A DNA stretch of 64,000 bases, from NCBI RefSeq assembly GCF_009696465.1, contig NZ_VULX01000001.1:310001-374000 (forward strand). Reading direction: 5' to 3'. The stretch is from Inconstantimicrobium porci (GTDB taxonomy: Bacteria > Bacillota > Clostridia > Clostridiales > Clostridiaceae). Within the stretch, counting starts at the first letter, position 1, and each line of letters starts with the position of its first letter. Positions 8,919 to 18,233 of the stretch are shown in pieces. The notes below the pieces were generated by a model that saw nothing but the letters and a program-made list of their open reading frames with translations, did not search any database and was not told the origin of the DNA. The translations under genes and the position numbers were made by a program.

Positions 8919-9620
8919 ATGTCAGTAATTTCAATGAAACAATTATTAGAAGCAGGTGTTCATTTTGGACATCAAACAAGAAGATGGAACCCTAAGATGG
9001 CTCCATATATATTCACAGAAAGAAACGGAATATATATAATAGATCTTCAAAAAACAGTAAAAAAAGTTGAAGAAGCATATGACTTCATCAAAGAAGTATC
9101 AGCAGAAGGTAAGGATATACTTTTTGTAGGAACTAAGAAACAAGCTCAAGAAGCTATCCAAGAAGAAGCTGTAAGATCAAACATGCACTTCGTTAACAAC
9201 AGATGGTTAGGTGGTATGCTTACAAACTTCAAGACTATCAAAGGTAGAATAAAGAAGCTTGCTGAATTACACAAGATGGAAGAAGATGGAACTTTCGAAG
9301 TTCTTCCAAAGAAAGAAGTAATAAAGCTTAAGAATGATATGGAAAAGCTTGAAAAGAACCTTGGCGGTATTAAGAATCTTGATGCTAATAACATAGGAGC
9401 TATATTCATTGTTGATCCAAGAAAAGAAAGAAATACTATTCTTGAAGCTAAGATTTTAGGAATACCAGTAGTAGCTATCGTAGATACTAACTGTGATCCA
9501 GATGACGTTGATTATGTTATTCCAGGAAATGATGATGCTATTAGAGCTGTAAAATTAATAACTGCTAAAATGGCTGATGCTATTATTGAAGGAAGACAAG
9601 GCGAACAATTAGCTGAATAG
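8919..9620 (+). CDS. rpsB: 30S ribosomal protein S2
   Basis: S2 joins the small subunit late and is needed for recruitment of S1 and mRNA. The 233-residue protein has all family landmarks: [22 protein letters not shown] at the N-terminus, [26 protein letters not shown], the coiled-coil insertion rich in E and K, and the C-terminal DPRKERN ... [16 protein letters not shown] follows AGGAGGGTACAAA. It heads the conserved cluster rpsB-tsf-pyrH-frr-uppS-cdsA, with a terminator or attenuator between it and tsf. Identity is secure. Confidence 0.98.
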   Translation: MSVISMKQLLEAGVHFGHQTRRWNPKMAPYIFTERNGIYIIDLQKTVKKVEEAYDFIKEVSAEGKDILFVGTKKQAQEAIQEEAVRSNMHFVNNRWLGGMLTNFKTIKGRIKKLAELHKMEEDGTFEVLPKKEVIKLKNDMEKLEKNLGGIKNLDANNIGAIFIVDPRKERNTILEAKILGIPVVAIVDTNCDPDDVDYVIPGNDDAIRAVKLITAKMADAIIEGRQGEQLAE

Positions 9621-9629
9621 TTTTCATTT

Positions 9630-9663
9630 AAGGTAAATGAAGTAATTTTCATTTACCTTTTAT
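9630..9663 (+). terminator. terminator or attenuator between rpsB and tsf
   Basis: AAGGTAAATGAA and TTCATTTACCTT are perfect 12-nt arms with a 6-nt loop, followed by a short T run. It probably lowers tsf transcription relative to rpsB rather than isolating it, since no clear promoter follows. Confidence 0.75.
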
Positions 9664-9688
9664 AAAACAATTTAAGGAGGAATTATCA

Positions 9689-10603
9689 ATGGTAACTGCA
9701 CAATTAGTTAAAGAATTAAGAGAAAGAACTGGAGCCGGAATGATGGCTTGTAAAAAGGCTTTAACAGAATCAAATGGTGATATGGAAAAAGCCATAGAGA
9801 TATTAAGAGAAAAGGGATTAGCTGCAGCTGCTAAAAAAGCTGGCAGAGTTGCTGCTGAAGGTATTGTTAAGACTTATGTATCTGAAGATAAGAAGACAGG
9901 TGCAATCTTAGAATTAAACTGTGAGACTGATTTCGTTGCTGCTAACGAAGATTTCATGAATTTTGCTGATAAGATAGCTGAAATGGTTGCTAAGACAAGT
10001 GCTACTACAGTTGAAGAATTCGAAGGAGAAATGTTCAATGAAACTCAAACAGTTAAAGAAGCTTTAACTGCTTTAATCGCTAAGCTTGGAGAAAACATGA
10101 ACATTAGAAGATTCAAGAAATTCTCAGTAGAAAATGGAATGGTTCACAGCTACATCCATGGTGGTGGAAGAATTGGTGTTCTTGTAGAAGTTTCTTCTGA
10201 CAAAGTAAACGAAATAGTGGAAGAAGTTGCTAAGGACCTTGCAATGCAGGTTGCTGCTGCAAACCCATTATTCCTAAATGAAAATGAAGTTGATGCAACA
10301 TCATTAGAAAAAGAAAAAGAAATATTCAGAGTTCAAGCTCTAAATGAAGGAAAACCTGAAAATATAGTTGAAAAAATGGTTGCAGGAAGAATTAAGAAAT
10401 ACTATAAAGAAGTATGCTTAATGGATCAGCCATGGGTTAAAGATAGCGACAAGAACATTGCTAAATTCGTAGATGAAAAGTCAAAAGAACTTGGTTCTCC
10501 AATTGTTGTTAATAGATTCGTAAGATTCGAAAGAGGCGAAGGAATAGAAAAAGAAGAAGTTGACTTTGCTACTGAAGTTGCAAATCAGGTTAAAGGAAAG
10601 TAA
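9689..10603 (+). CDS. tsf: translation elongation factor Ts
   Basis: EF-Ts is the nucleotide exchange factor that regenerates EF-Tu-GTP. The 304-residue protein starts with the UBA-like domain containing [16 protein letters not shown], has the core motif [12 protein letters not shown], and ends with the usual C-terminal region containing QPWVKD. Length is normal for Firmicutes. ATG follows AAGGAGGAATTATCA. It shares a cluster with rpsB as in most bacteria and is followed by its own strong terminator. Identity is secure. Confidence 0.98.
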   Translation: MVTAQLVKELRERTGAGMMACKKALTESNGDMEKAIEILREKGLAAAAKKAGRVAAEGIVKTYVSEDKKTGAILELNCETDFVAANEDFMNFADKIAEMVAKTSATTVEEFEGEMFNETQTVKEALTALIAKLGENMNIRRFKKFSVENGMVHSYIHGGGRIGVLVEVSSDKVNEIVEEVAKDLAMQVAAANPLFLNENEVDATSLEKEKEIFRVQALNEGKPENIVEKMVAGRIKKYYKEVCLMDQPWVKDSDKNIAKFVDEKSKELGSPIVVNRFVRFERGEGIEKEEVDFATEVANQVKGK

Positions 10604-10609
10604 TATATT

Positions 10610-10637
10610 AAGAGGACACTACGTGTTCTCTTTTTTT
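10610..10637 (+). terminator. terminator after tsf
   Basis: AAGAGGACAC and GTGTTCTCTT form a 10-bp stem (one G-U pair) with a 3-nt loop and a T tail. Confidence 0.85.
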
Positions 10638-10675
10638 AGAGTATAGGACGGTGCTCTAAATAAAATAATACATAA

Positions 10676-11410
<735 letters not shown>

Positions 11411-11423
11411 AAGGAGGATTTTT

Positions 11424-11981
11424 ATGATTAAAGACATTATTAAAACAGCAGAAGAAAAGATGACAAAAACACTTAAAGTTTTACATTCAGATCTTTCTAC
11501 TATGAAGGCTGGAAGAGCTAACCCAAGTATGCTTGATAGAATTCAGGTTGATTATTACGGAAGTCCTTGTCCTATAAGCCAGGTTGCAAATGTATCTGCA
11601 CCAGAACCAAGAATGATCGTTATATCACCTTGGGAAAAACCAATGTTACAGGAAATCGAAAGAGCTATATTAAAATCAGATTTGGGAATAAATCCTTCTA
11701 ATGATGGTACTATTATAAGACTTGTAGTTCCTGAATTAACTGAAGAAACTAGAAAGAAATTAGTTAAAACTGTAAAGAAAACAGGTGAAGATGCTAAAAT
11801 AGCTATAAGATCAATCAGAAGAGATGCTAATGATAAAATTAAAGCTCTAAAGAAAGAATCAGATTTATCAGAAGATGAAATTAAAAAAGGTGAAGATAAC
11901 ATGCAGAAGATAACTGATAATTATATCAAGCAGATTGACACTGCATTAGCTGATAAAGAAAAGGAAATAATGACTATTTAG
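11424..11981 (+). CDS. frr: ribosome recycling factor
   Basis: RRF splits post-termination ribosomes together with EF-G. The 185-residue length is typical. Recognisable segments are the N-terminal helix ending DLSTMKAGRANPSMLDRIQVDYYGSP, the domain II region NVSAPEPRMIVISPWEKPML and SDLGINPSNDGT, and the long C-terminal helices with RKKLVKTVKK and IRSIRRDANDKIK. ATG follows AAGGAGGATTTTT. It sits between pyrH and uppS as in most bacteria. Identity is secure. Confidence 0.97.
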   Translation: MIKDIIKTAEEKMTKTLKVLHSDLSTMKAGRANPSMLDRIQVDYYGSPCPISQVANVSAPEPRMIVISPWEKPMLQEIERAILKSDLGINPSNDGTIIRLVVPELTEETRKKLVKTVKKTGEDAKIAIRSIRRDANDKIKALKKESDLSEDEIKKGEDNMQKITDNYIKQIDTALADKEKEIMTI

Positions 11982-12017
11982 TTATATCATTTTTTTATTA
12001 TTAGGGAGGTTTTGTAT

Positions 12018-12779
12018 ATGCTAAATTTATTTTCTTCCAATAAAACAGAAAATGAGGATATAACATTAGATTTTGAAAAAATTCCAAAGCACATTGCTAT
12101 AATAATGGACGGTAATGGAAGATGGGCACAGGCAAGAAAACTTCCTAGAGTAATGGGACATAAAGCAGGTGTAGAAACTGTAAGAACTGTTGTTAAGAAG
12201 TGTAACTCGCTTGGAGTTAAATACTTAACACTTTATATGTTCTCGACAGAAAATTGGAAAAGACCTAAAGATGAAATTAATTCACTAATGAAGTTGTTAG
12301 CACAATATTTAAAAAGTGAATTTGATGAACTAAATAGTAATAATGTTGTTATTAATCATATTGGTGATATAAGCAAACTGCCTGAAATATGTCAGAAGGA
12401 ATTAATAGATGCATATGAAAAGACTAAAAATAATACTGGTCTTGTTTTAACTCTAGCTATCAACTATGGTGGTAGAGATGAAATTATTTATGCAGTTAAG
12501 AGACTATATAAAGATATATCAGAAAAAGGTATGAACATAGATGATATAGATAAAGATTTGTTTAATAACTATTTGTATACTGCAGAAATGCCCGATCCTG
12601 ATATTATAATAAGACCAAGCGGAGAACAGAGATTAAGTAATTTTCTGTTATGGCAATGCGCCTATTCTGAATTCTGGTATTCTGATATTAATTGGCCTGA
12701 TTTTACAGAAAAAGATTTAGAGATGGCAATTTATGATTATCAGCATCGTGATAGAAGATTTGGCGGAATAAAAAAGTAG
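12018..12779 (+). CDS. uppS: undecaprenyl diphosphate synthase
   Basis: This cis-prenyltransferase adds eight isoprene units to farnesyl diphosphate to make the C55 lipid carrier for peptidoglycan and teichoic acid precursors. The protein shows IAIIMDGNGRWA with the catalytic aspartate, the GHKAG motif, TLYMFSTENWKRP, and the C-terminal IIRPSGEQRLSNFLLWQ and EFWYSDINWPDF. I start at the ATG (253 residues) placed 8 nt after GGGAGG; an in-frame TTG two codons earlier lies too close. cdsA follows after 18 bp. Identity is secure. Confidence 0.97.
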   Translation: MLNLFSSNKTENEDITLDFEKIPKHIAIIMDGNGRWAQARKLPRVMGHKAGVETVRTVVKKCNSLGVKYLTLYMFSTENWKRPKDEINSLMKLLAQYLKSEFDELNSNNVVINHIGDISKLPEICQKELIDAYEKTKNNTGLVLTLAINYGGRDEIIYAVKRLYKDISEKGMNIDDIDKDLFNNYLYTAEMPDPDIIIRPSGEQRLSNFLLWQCAYSEFWYSDINWPDFTEKDLEMAIYDYQHRDRRFGGIKK

Positions 12780-12797
12780 AAAATCGAGGAATATAGG

Positions 12798-13598
12798 ATG
12801 AAAATTAATAAACGATATATAGGAGCTGCAATGCTTGCACCTTTCATTATCTTTGTTTTTTTAGGAGGACTATATCTTAAAGGTTTTACAATAGTTCTTT
12901 CAGTTGCAGGTTTATATGAATTTTATAAAGTTGCAAAAATTTCAAAGGTAAAAACACTCGATATATTTGGTTATGCATTATTGTTATTATTTTATTTAAG
13001 CAATAATAATTTTGAAATATTAGCTTATATACTGATTTTGGCTACATTCTTTATGATGTGCATTCCAGTTTTAAAGCACGACATAACATATATTGATGTT
13101 TCAGTTACTATTTTAGGTTTTATATATGTTGGAGTGTTCTTCAGTTTTATATACTTAGTTAATAATATGAAAGATGGTAATTTTCTCGTATGGTTAATAT
13201 TTATATCATCATGGTTATGTGATACTACGGCATATTATACAGGAAGATTATTCGGAAAACATAAACTAAATCCTGAAGTAAGTGCAAAGAAGACTATAGA
13301 AGGTTCTGTCGGAGGACTTATTGGAGCAAGTATTGCTTGTGGTATTTACGGTCTTGTACTGATAAATAAGTTTAATGTAACTGATGTTGCATTGATACAT
13401 TACTTTATAATTGGTGCTGTATGTGGAGTCTTCTCTCAATTTGGTGATTTAGTGGCATCATCGATTAAGAGACATTCTGATGTAAAAGACTATAGCAATT
13501 TAATTCCAGGTCATGGCGGAATACTAGATAGATTTGATAGTATACTATATTCAGCTGTAGTAATATTTATTTATTTAAAATTTATTGTTATGCTTTAA
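12798..13598 (+). CDS. cdsA: phosphatidate cytidylyltransferase
   Basis: CdsA makes CDP-diacylglycerol from phosphatidate and CTP, the branch point for membrane phospholipids. The 266-residue protein is strongly hydrophobic with about seven or eight membrane segments, and carries the family signature SSIKRHSDVKDYSNLIPGHG with the following GILDRFDS near the C-terminus. It follows uppS closely. In many clostridia dxr comes next, but here a strong terminator ends the operon after cdsA. Identity is secure. Confidence 0.96.
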   Translation: MKINKRYIGAAMLAPFIIFVFLGGLYLKGFTIVLSVAGLYEFYKVAKISKVKTLDIFGYALLLLFYLSNNNFEILAYILILATFFMMCIPVLKHDITYIDVSVTILGFIYVGVFFSFIYLVNNMKDGNFLVWLIFISSWLCDTTAYYTGRLFGKHKLNPEVSAKKTIEGSVGGLIGASIACGIYGLVLINKFNVTDVALIHYFIIGAVCGVFSQFGDLVASSIKRHSDVKDYSNLIPGHGGILDRFDSILYSAVVIFIYLKFIVML

Positions 13599-13605
13599 TA
13601 TTAAG

Positions 13606-13632
13606 TCTCGCTTATTTTAAGCGAGATTTTTT
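13606..13632 (+). terminator. terminator after cdsA
   Basis: TCTCGCTTA and TAAGCGAGA form a 9-bp stem with a 3-nt loop and a T6 tail; it closes the rpsB-to-cdsA cluster where dxr would often follow. Confidence 0.85.
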
Positions 13633-13681
13633 GTATATTTTTATGTTAAGTAAATATACATAATAGTGATTGTTTGTATGG

Positions 13682-13710
13682 TTGCAAATAAATTCTCAAT
13701 ATTATACAAT
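13682..13710 (+). promoter_or_regulatory. probable promoter for rseP-ispG
   Basis: TTGCAA (13682-13687) and TACAAT (13705-13710) are spaced by 17 bp, between the cdsA terminator and the rseP ribosome binding site. Confidence 0.5.
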
Positions 13711-13758
13711 AGAATAATTAAACAACATAATGAAATTCTTATTAAAGGAGGCATTCAG

Positions 13759-14766
13759 TTGAATGTAGTAAATATTTTATTGATAATACTTATGTTTAGT
13801 TTGTTGATTTTTGTACATGAATTAGGCCATTTTGTTTTGGCTAAGATAAACAAAGTAGATGTTGAACAATTTTCCTTTGGATTTGGTTCAAGATTATGTG
13901 GCATTAAGCACAATGGCACAGATTATAACATAAAGATACTACCTTTTGGTGGTAGCGTACAAATGAGTGAAGATATTAATAATGAAAATTCACTCCCAAG
14001 AAAAAAACCGATTCAGAGATTATTAATTGTAGCTGCAGGTCCACTAATGAGTTATTTGTTTGGTATATTTTTATTTTCTATTATTTCATTTAATTTTGGA
14101 TTCAGCAAAACTAGTATTAATAGTGTTCAGGAGAATATGCCTGCATATAGTGCAGGTTTAAAGAGTGGAGATAAAATCGTATCAGTAAACAATAAGAAGG
14201 TGTTTACTACTGATGATATAATAATGAATATTTCAGCAAATAAATCCTCTCAAATAAATATTGGTTATGTAAGAAATGATAAAAAATATAGTACTATAGT
14301 AACTCCTGTTCTTAAAGATAAACAATATCTTATAGGAATAGCTTTTAACACAAATAGAAATCCTTCAGTGCTTACAAGTATAAAGCATAGTTTTAATAAG
14401 AGTATTTCTTCAATAGTGGAGACATATCATACTCTTGGAAGGCTGCTTACAGGCAAAGGTAATGTTAAAACAGATATTGGTGGTCCTGTTACAATTGTCA
14501 GAGTATCAAATGAAGTTGTAAAATCAGGTATATGGAATCTTATATACTTTACTGGATTTATAACAATTCAGCTTGCAATAATGAATTTACTTCCATTTCC
14601 TGCATTAGACGGAGGATGGATATTAATGATTTTATTTGAACTTATTTCACGTAAGAAACTTCCTGAAAAAGCTGTTGAACTTATTAATACTATAGGTTTC
14701 ATGATATTAATGGCCTTTATGGTGTTTGTTATGATTAAAGATATTTTATTTCCAATTAAGTTATAG
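13759..14766 (+). CDS. rseP: site-2 protease RseP (RIP metalloprotease)
   Basis: Membrane zinc protease that cuts substrates inside the bilayer, for example anti-sigma factors or signal-peptide remnants. HELGH, the zinc-binding motif, lies in the first membrane segment; a PDZ domain follows in the middle (about 110-190), and NLLPFPALDGG in the third membrane segment supplies the third metal ligand. I start at the TTG placed 7 nt after AAAGGAGG, giving 335 residues with the usual hydrophobic N-terminus; a longer frame from an ATG at 13672 or earlier adds a non-conserved, polar stretch. It is 11 bp before ispG. Function is secure as a class; substrates are unknown. Confidence 0.93.
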   Translation: MNVVNILLIILMFSLLIFVHELGHFVLAKINKVDVEQFSFGFGSRLCGIKHNGTDYNIKILPFGGSVQMSEDINNENSLPRKKPIQRLLIVAAGPLMSYLFGIFLFSIISFNFGFSKTSINSVQENMPAYSAGLKSGDKIVSVNNKKVFTTDDIIMNISANKSSQINIGYVRNDKKYSTIVTPVLKDKQYLIGIAFNTNRNPSVLTSIKHSFNKSISSIVETYHTLGRLLTGKGNVKTDIGGPVTIVRVSNEVVKSGIWNLIYFTGFITIQLAIMNLLPFPALDGGWILMILFELISRKKLPEKAVELINTIGFMILMAFMVFVMIKDILFPIKL

Positions 14767-14777
14767 TAGGTGATTAG

Positions 14778-15827
14778 ATGAATAGAAAACATACGAGAAA
14801 AGTAATGGTAGGTAATGTTGCAGTTGGCGGAGGTTCAAAAGTTACATTACAATCTATGACAAATACAGATACAAGAGATGTGGAAAAAACATTAAACCAG
14901 ATTAAGCAGCTTGCTGATGCTGGCTGTGATATTATAAGGTGTGCTGTTCCTGATATGGAAGCAGCTAAAGCAATAAAGGAAATTGTGAAAGGTTCACCTA
15001 TTCCAGTAGTTGCTGATATTCATTTTGACTATAAATTAGCACTTGAATGTATTAAAAACGGAATTTCAGCTGTAAGAATAAATCCTGGCAATATTGGTTC
15101 AGAAGAAAGAATAAAATGTGTTGTTGATGCAGCTAAAGCAAAAAATATTCCTATAAGAATTGGTGTTAATTCAGGTTCATTAGAAAAAGATATTCTTGAA
15201 AAATTTGGTTCTCCAACACCTGAAGCATTAGTTGAAAGTGCGTTAAGACACGTTCGTATATTAGAAAAATTTGATTTTCATGATATAGTTGTTTCAATTA
15301 AATCAGCCAATGTAGTAAGAATGATTGAAGCTTACAGATTGGCTTCTGAAACAATAAAGTATCCTCTTCATTTAGGAGTTACTGAAGCAGGAACTGCATT
15401 TAGAGGAACAATCAAATCAAGTATTGGTATTGGAACTTTATTAGCAGAGGGTATAGGCGATACAATAAGAGTTTCACTTACAGATGATCCTATAGAAGAG
15501 ATAAAGGTAGGAAAAGAACTTCTTAAGTCTTTTGGTTATAAAGAAGATAGTATACAATTTATTTCATGCCCTACATGCGGCAGAACACAGATTAATTTAA
15601 TTAATATTGCAAAAGAAGTTGAAAAGAGACTTGCAGACTGCAAAAAAAATATTACAATTGCAGTTATGGGATGCGTTGTAAATGGACCAGGAGAAGCTAA
15701 AGAGGCAGATATAGGTATAGCCGGCGGAAATGGCGTAGGATTAATATTTAAAAAAGGCGAAATAATAAAAAAGGTCAAAGAAAGTGAATTAGTTGACGAA
15801 TTAATTAAAGAAGTAGAAAACATGTAA
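14778..15827 (+). CDS. ispG: 4-hydroxy-3-methylbut-2-en-1-yl diphosphate synthase
   Basis: IspG is a [4Fe-4S] reductase catalysing the penultimate step of the MEP isoprenoid pathway. The 349-residue protein has the TIM-barrel half (QSMTNTDTRDVEKT, IRCAVPDMEAA, VVADIHFDYKLAL, VRINPGNIG) and the C-terminal cluster domain with FISCPTCGRTQ, MGCVVNGPGEAKEADIGIAGG. All three cluster cysteines are visible. It is cotranscribed with rseP. Together with ispH and uppS in this window it shows that the cell uses the MEP route, although dxr is not in its usual neighbouring place. Identity is secure. Confidence 0.97.
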   Translation: MNRKHTRKVMVGNVAVGGGSKVTLQSMTNTDTRDVEKTLNQIKQLADAGCDIIRCAVPDMEAAKAIKEIVKGSPIPVVADIHFDYKLALECIKNGISAVRINPGNIGSEERIKCVVDAAKAKNIPIRIGVNSGSLEKDILEKFGSPTPEALVESALRHVRILEKFDFHDIVVSIKSANVVRMIEAYRLASETIKYPLHLGVTEAGTAFRGTIKSSIGIGTLLAEGIGDTIRVSLTDDPIEEIKVGKELLKSFGYKEDSIQFISCPTCGRTQINLINIAKEVEKRLADCKKNITIAVMGCVVNGPGEAKEADIGIAGGNGVGLIFKKGEIIKKVKESELVDELIKEVENM

Positions 15828-15863
15828 AAGTTGACTAATATGATGCTATTAGACAAATTCTTC

Positions 15864-16000
15864 TTGTATTAATAATATTACTATGTTAATATAAGATTAT
15901 AAAGTGTTACTAATAGTTAAGGTGAGGAGTGGGAATATAAGCCCGCTCTTTCTATTTGTTTGAGTAATTTTTAATATGTTAAAATTATTACTCATTAAAT
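15864..16000 (+). promoter_or_regulatory. rimP-nusA operon leader with terminator-like hairpin
   Basis: The 222-bp ispG-rimP gap holds GAGTGGG (15927-15933) pairing with CCCGCTC (15942-15948), followed by an imperfect T run TTTCTATTTG. A second AT-rich hairpin starts GAGTAAT (15962-15968) and ends ATTACTC (15987-15993). A weak promoter TTGTAT / TAATAT may lie at 15864-15892. In Bacillus subtilis the nusA operon leader contains a NusA-dependent terminator that autoregulates nusA; this weak-tail hairpin has the expected form. Function here is inferred. Confidence 0.55.
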
Positions 16001-16049
16001 TGTTTGGTTATACTAATAATATAAATAAATGAGGAGGTAGATTCTGAAT

Positions 16050-16511
16050 ATGTTAAAAGACAACTTAGTTTCTGATATAACAAAAATGGTTGAACCTATA
16101 GTTATACAGTTAGGATATGAATTATATTACATTGAATACGTTAAAGACCACAATGATTACTATCTTAGAATATATATAGATAAACCAGAAGGTATCACAT
16201 TAACTGATTGTGAGAAAGTAAGTAGATTAGTTAGTGATTTACTTGATGAAAAAGATCCTATAAAAGATTCATATCATCTTGAAGTATCATCTCCAGGAAT
16301 ATTCAGACAGCTGTTTACTGATGAACATATGAAAAAATATACTGGAAGCGATGTAAAAGTAAAATTATCTAAAGCTATAGATAACAAAAAGCATCTTAAA
16401 GGAATATTAAAAGATTTTTCTGATGATGCTGTTACATTAAATGTTGATGGTGAAGATATTGAACTATCAAGAGAAAAAATAAAGTCTATTAACTTAGAAG
16501 GGGATTTATAG
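16050..16511 (+). CDS. rimP: ribosome maturation factor RimP
   Basis: RimP assists assembly of the 30S subunit around S12 and the pseudoknot. The 153-residue protein has the two-domain family layout: an N-terminal domain with LGYELYYIEYVKD, LRIYIDKPEGITLTDCEKVSR and LEVSSPGIFRQL, then an SH3-like C-terminal domain with LKGILKDFSDDAVTLN. ATG is 12 nt after GAGGAGG, slightly long spacing, but no better start is present. It opens the rimP-nusA-ylxR-ylxQ-infB-rbfA operon. In relatives polC often precedes it; here ispG does. Identity is secure. Confidence 0.95.
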   Translation: MLKDNLVSDITKMVEPIVIQLGYELYYIEYVKDHNDYYLRIYIDKPEGITLTDCEKVSRLVSDLLDEKDPIKDSYHLEVSSPGIFRQLFTDEHMKKYTGSDVKVKLSKAIDNKKHLKGILKDFSDDAVTLNVDGEDIELSREKIKSINLEGDL

Positions 16512-16531
16512 ACATAAGGAGGGGTATCATA

Positions 16532-17611
16532 ATGAATGAGGAATTTATAAGTGCATTAAAAGAAATAGTAAAAGAAAAAGGTATTAGTGAAGATCTGATA
16601 TTTAACACTATCGATGACGCACTAGTTGCAGCTTATAAAAAGAATTATTCAAATACAGGAAACCAGGCTCAGAATGTAAAAGTCTATATGAATAGAGAAA
16701 CTGGTGAATTTCATGTGTTTGCACAGAAAGAAGTTGTAGAAACTGTATTTGATGATGTTGTAGAAATTAGCATCGAAGAAGCAAAAGAATTAAATTCTAA
16801 ATACCAGATAGGCGATATAGCTGATATTGAAGTAACACCAAAGAATTTTGGAAGAGTTGCTGCACAGCTTGCCAAACAGGTAGTTGTTCAAAGAATTAAA
16901 GAAGCTGAAAGAAATATCGTATACAATGAATACGTCGAAAAAGAATATGATATAATCACAGGAACTGTTACTAGAAAAGAAAAAGGTAACGTTTATGTTG
17001 ATTTGGGAAAGCTTGAAGGTATTATCACTCCATCTGAACAGATGTGCACTGATGAATATAACTTTAATGAAAAGTATAAGTTATATATAGTTGAAGTTAA
17101 AAACGGAAACAAGGGCGCTCAGGTTGTAGTATCAAGAACACACCCTGGTCTTGTTAAAAGATTATTTGAATTAGAAGTTCCAGAAATATTTGACGGTATA
17201 GTTGAAATAAAGAACATAGCTAGAGAAGCAGGTTCAAGAACAAAGATAGCTGTATACTCAAATGATGAAAATGTTGATGCTATGGGTGCATGTGTAGGTG
17301 CAAAAGGCAGTAGAGTTCAAAACATAGTAAATGAACTTAAAAATGAAAAGATAGACATTATTAAATGGAGTAAGGTTTCAGAAGAGTTCATAGCTAATTC
17401 TTTAAGCCCTGCTAAAGTTCTTGATGTTGAAGTAAATGAAGAAAATAAATCTGCAAAAGTAGTAGTTGATGATAATCAATTATCACTTGCTATAGGTAAG
17501 GAAGGTCAGAATGTTAGACTTGCAGCAAAGCTAACAGGCTGGAAAATTGATATCAAAAGCAAATCTCAAGTAAGTGAAGAACCATCAACTGAAGAAACTT
17601 TAAGTGAATAA
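16532..17611 (+). CDS. nusA: transcription termination/antitermination protein NusA
   Basis: NusA binds RNA polymerase and modulates pausing, termination and antitermination. The 359-residue length is the short Gram-positive form lacking the C-terminal acidic repeats. The order is an N-terminal polymerase-binding domain (about 1-125), an S1 domain (about 135-200, GTVTRKEKGNVYVDLGKLEG), and two KH domains (about 225-345, with GACVGAKGSRVQNI and LAIGKEGQNVRLAAKLTGW). ATG follows AAGGAGGGGTATCATA, 21 bp after rimP. It may autoregulate through the operon leader. Identity is secure. Confidence 0.97.
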   Translation: MNEEFISALKEIVKEKGISEDLIFNTIDDALVAAYKKNYSNTGNQAQNVKVYMNRETGEFHVFAQKEVVETVFDDVVEISIEEAKELNSKYQIGDIADIEVTPKNFGRVAAQLAKQVVVQRIKEAERNIVYNEYVEKEYDIITGTVTRKEKGNVYVDLGKLEGIITPSEQMCTDEYNFNEKYKLYIVEVKNGNKGAQVVVSRTHPGLVKRLFELEVPEIFDGIVEIKNIAREAGSRTKIAVYSNDENVDAMGACVGAKGSRVQNIVNELKNEKIDIIKWSKVSEEFIANSLSPAKVLDVEVNEENKSAKVVVDDNQLSLAIGKEGQNVRLAAKLTGWKIDIKSKSQVSEEPSTEETLSE

Positions 17612-17637
17612 ATTTTTAAAGCAGAGGTGTGATGATT

Positions 17638-17907
17638 TTGAAAAAAAAGAAGATACCTATGAGAATGTGCACTGGCTGTTTGGAAATGAAACCAAAAAAG
17701 GAGCTTATCAGAATAGTTAAAACTCCTGATGGTAATGTAGTAGTTGATACTACTGGTAAGCAGTCTGGTAGAGGTGCATATATATGCAGAAACAAAGAAT
17801 GCTTGGAAAAGTCATTCAAAACAAAAAAACTTAATAAAAGTTTAAATACAGCTATTAGTGATGAAATATATAATAAGCTGAGAGATGAGGTACTGGATGC
17901 AGAATAA
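17638..17907 (+). CDS. ylxR: YlxR family RNA-binding / nucleoid-associated protein
   Basis: Small protein of the YlxR family (also called RnpM in Bacillus). The hallmark is RMCTGCLEMKPKKELIRIV near the N-terminus and SGRGAYICRNKECLEKSFK, with four conserved cysteine positions and many basic residues. Family members have been linked to RNase P binding and to nucleoid association. I choose the TTG start giving MKKKKIPMRM (89 residues) because GAGGTG is 8 nt upstream; GTG and ATG codons just before it overlap the ribosome binding site. It overlaps ylxQ at its 3' end and is part of the nusA-infB operon. Confidence 0.93.
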   Translation: MKKKKIPMRMCTGCLEMKPKKELIRIVKTPDGNVVVDTTGKQSGRGAYICRNKECLEKSFKTKKLNKSLNTAISDEIYNKLRDEVLDAE

Positions 17908-18232
17908 GTTTTTAGCTTTTTTAGGTCTGGTTAAAAAGACAGGTAATGTCGTGGAAGGGTATAACAAATGTGAAGAAGCTTTTAAGTATAAGAAAAGAAT
18001 CTATTTGGTGATTTTCTCTAATGATATATCTATAAAAAGCAAAAAAAATTTCATGTTTTTATGTGATAAAAACAATATACCTTATATTCAGTATTATTCG
18101 AAAGAAGAACTTGGTACAGCACTTGGAAGAGCTGAAATAAACGTTATGGCGATAACAGATAACAATATGGCAAAGAAGCTACAGGAAAATTTCAATTCTG
18201 TTATGTCGCAAAAAACAATCGGGGGTGAATAG
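17897..18232 (+). CDS. ylxQ: L7Ae-like ribosome-associated protein YlxQ
   Basis: Member of the L7Ae/L30e/S12e superfamily, which binds kink-turn RNA; YlxQ is found in the nusA-infB operon of most Firmicutes and its exact role is not settled. [22 protein letters not shown] at the N-terminus and [25 protein letters not shown] near the C-terminus are characteristic. I take the ATG giving MQNKFLAF (111 residues), which has GAGGT 7 nt upstream; an in-frame ATG four codons earlier lacks a good site. The start overlaps the ylxR stop and the stop is 1 bp before infB, so translation is coupled. Confidence 0.93.
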   Translation: MQNKFLAFLGLVKKTGNVVEGYNKCEEAFKYKKRIYLVIFSNDISIKSKKNFMFLCDKNNIPYIQYYSKEELGTALGRAEINVMAITDNNMAKKLQENFNSVMSQKTIGGE

Positions 18233-18233
18233 A

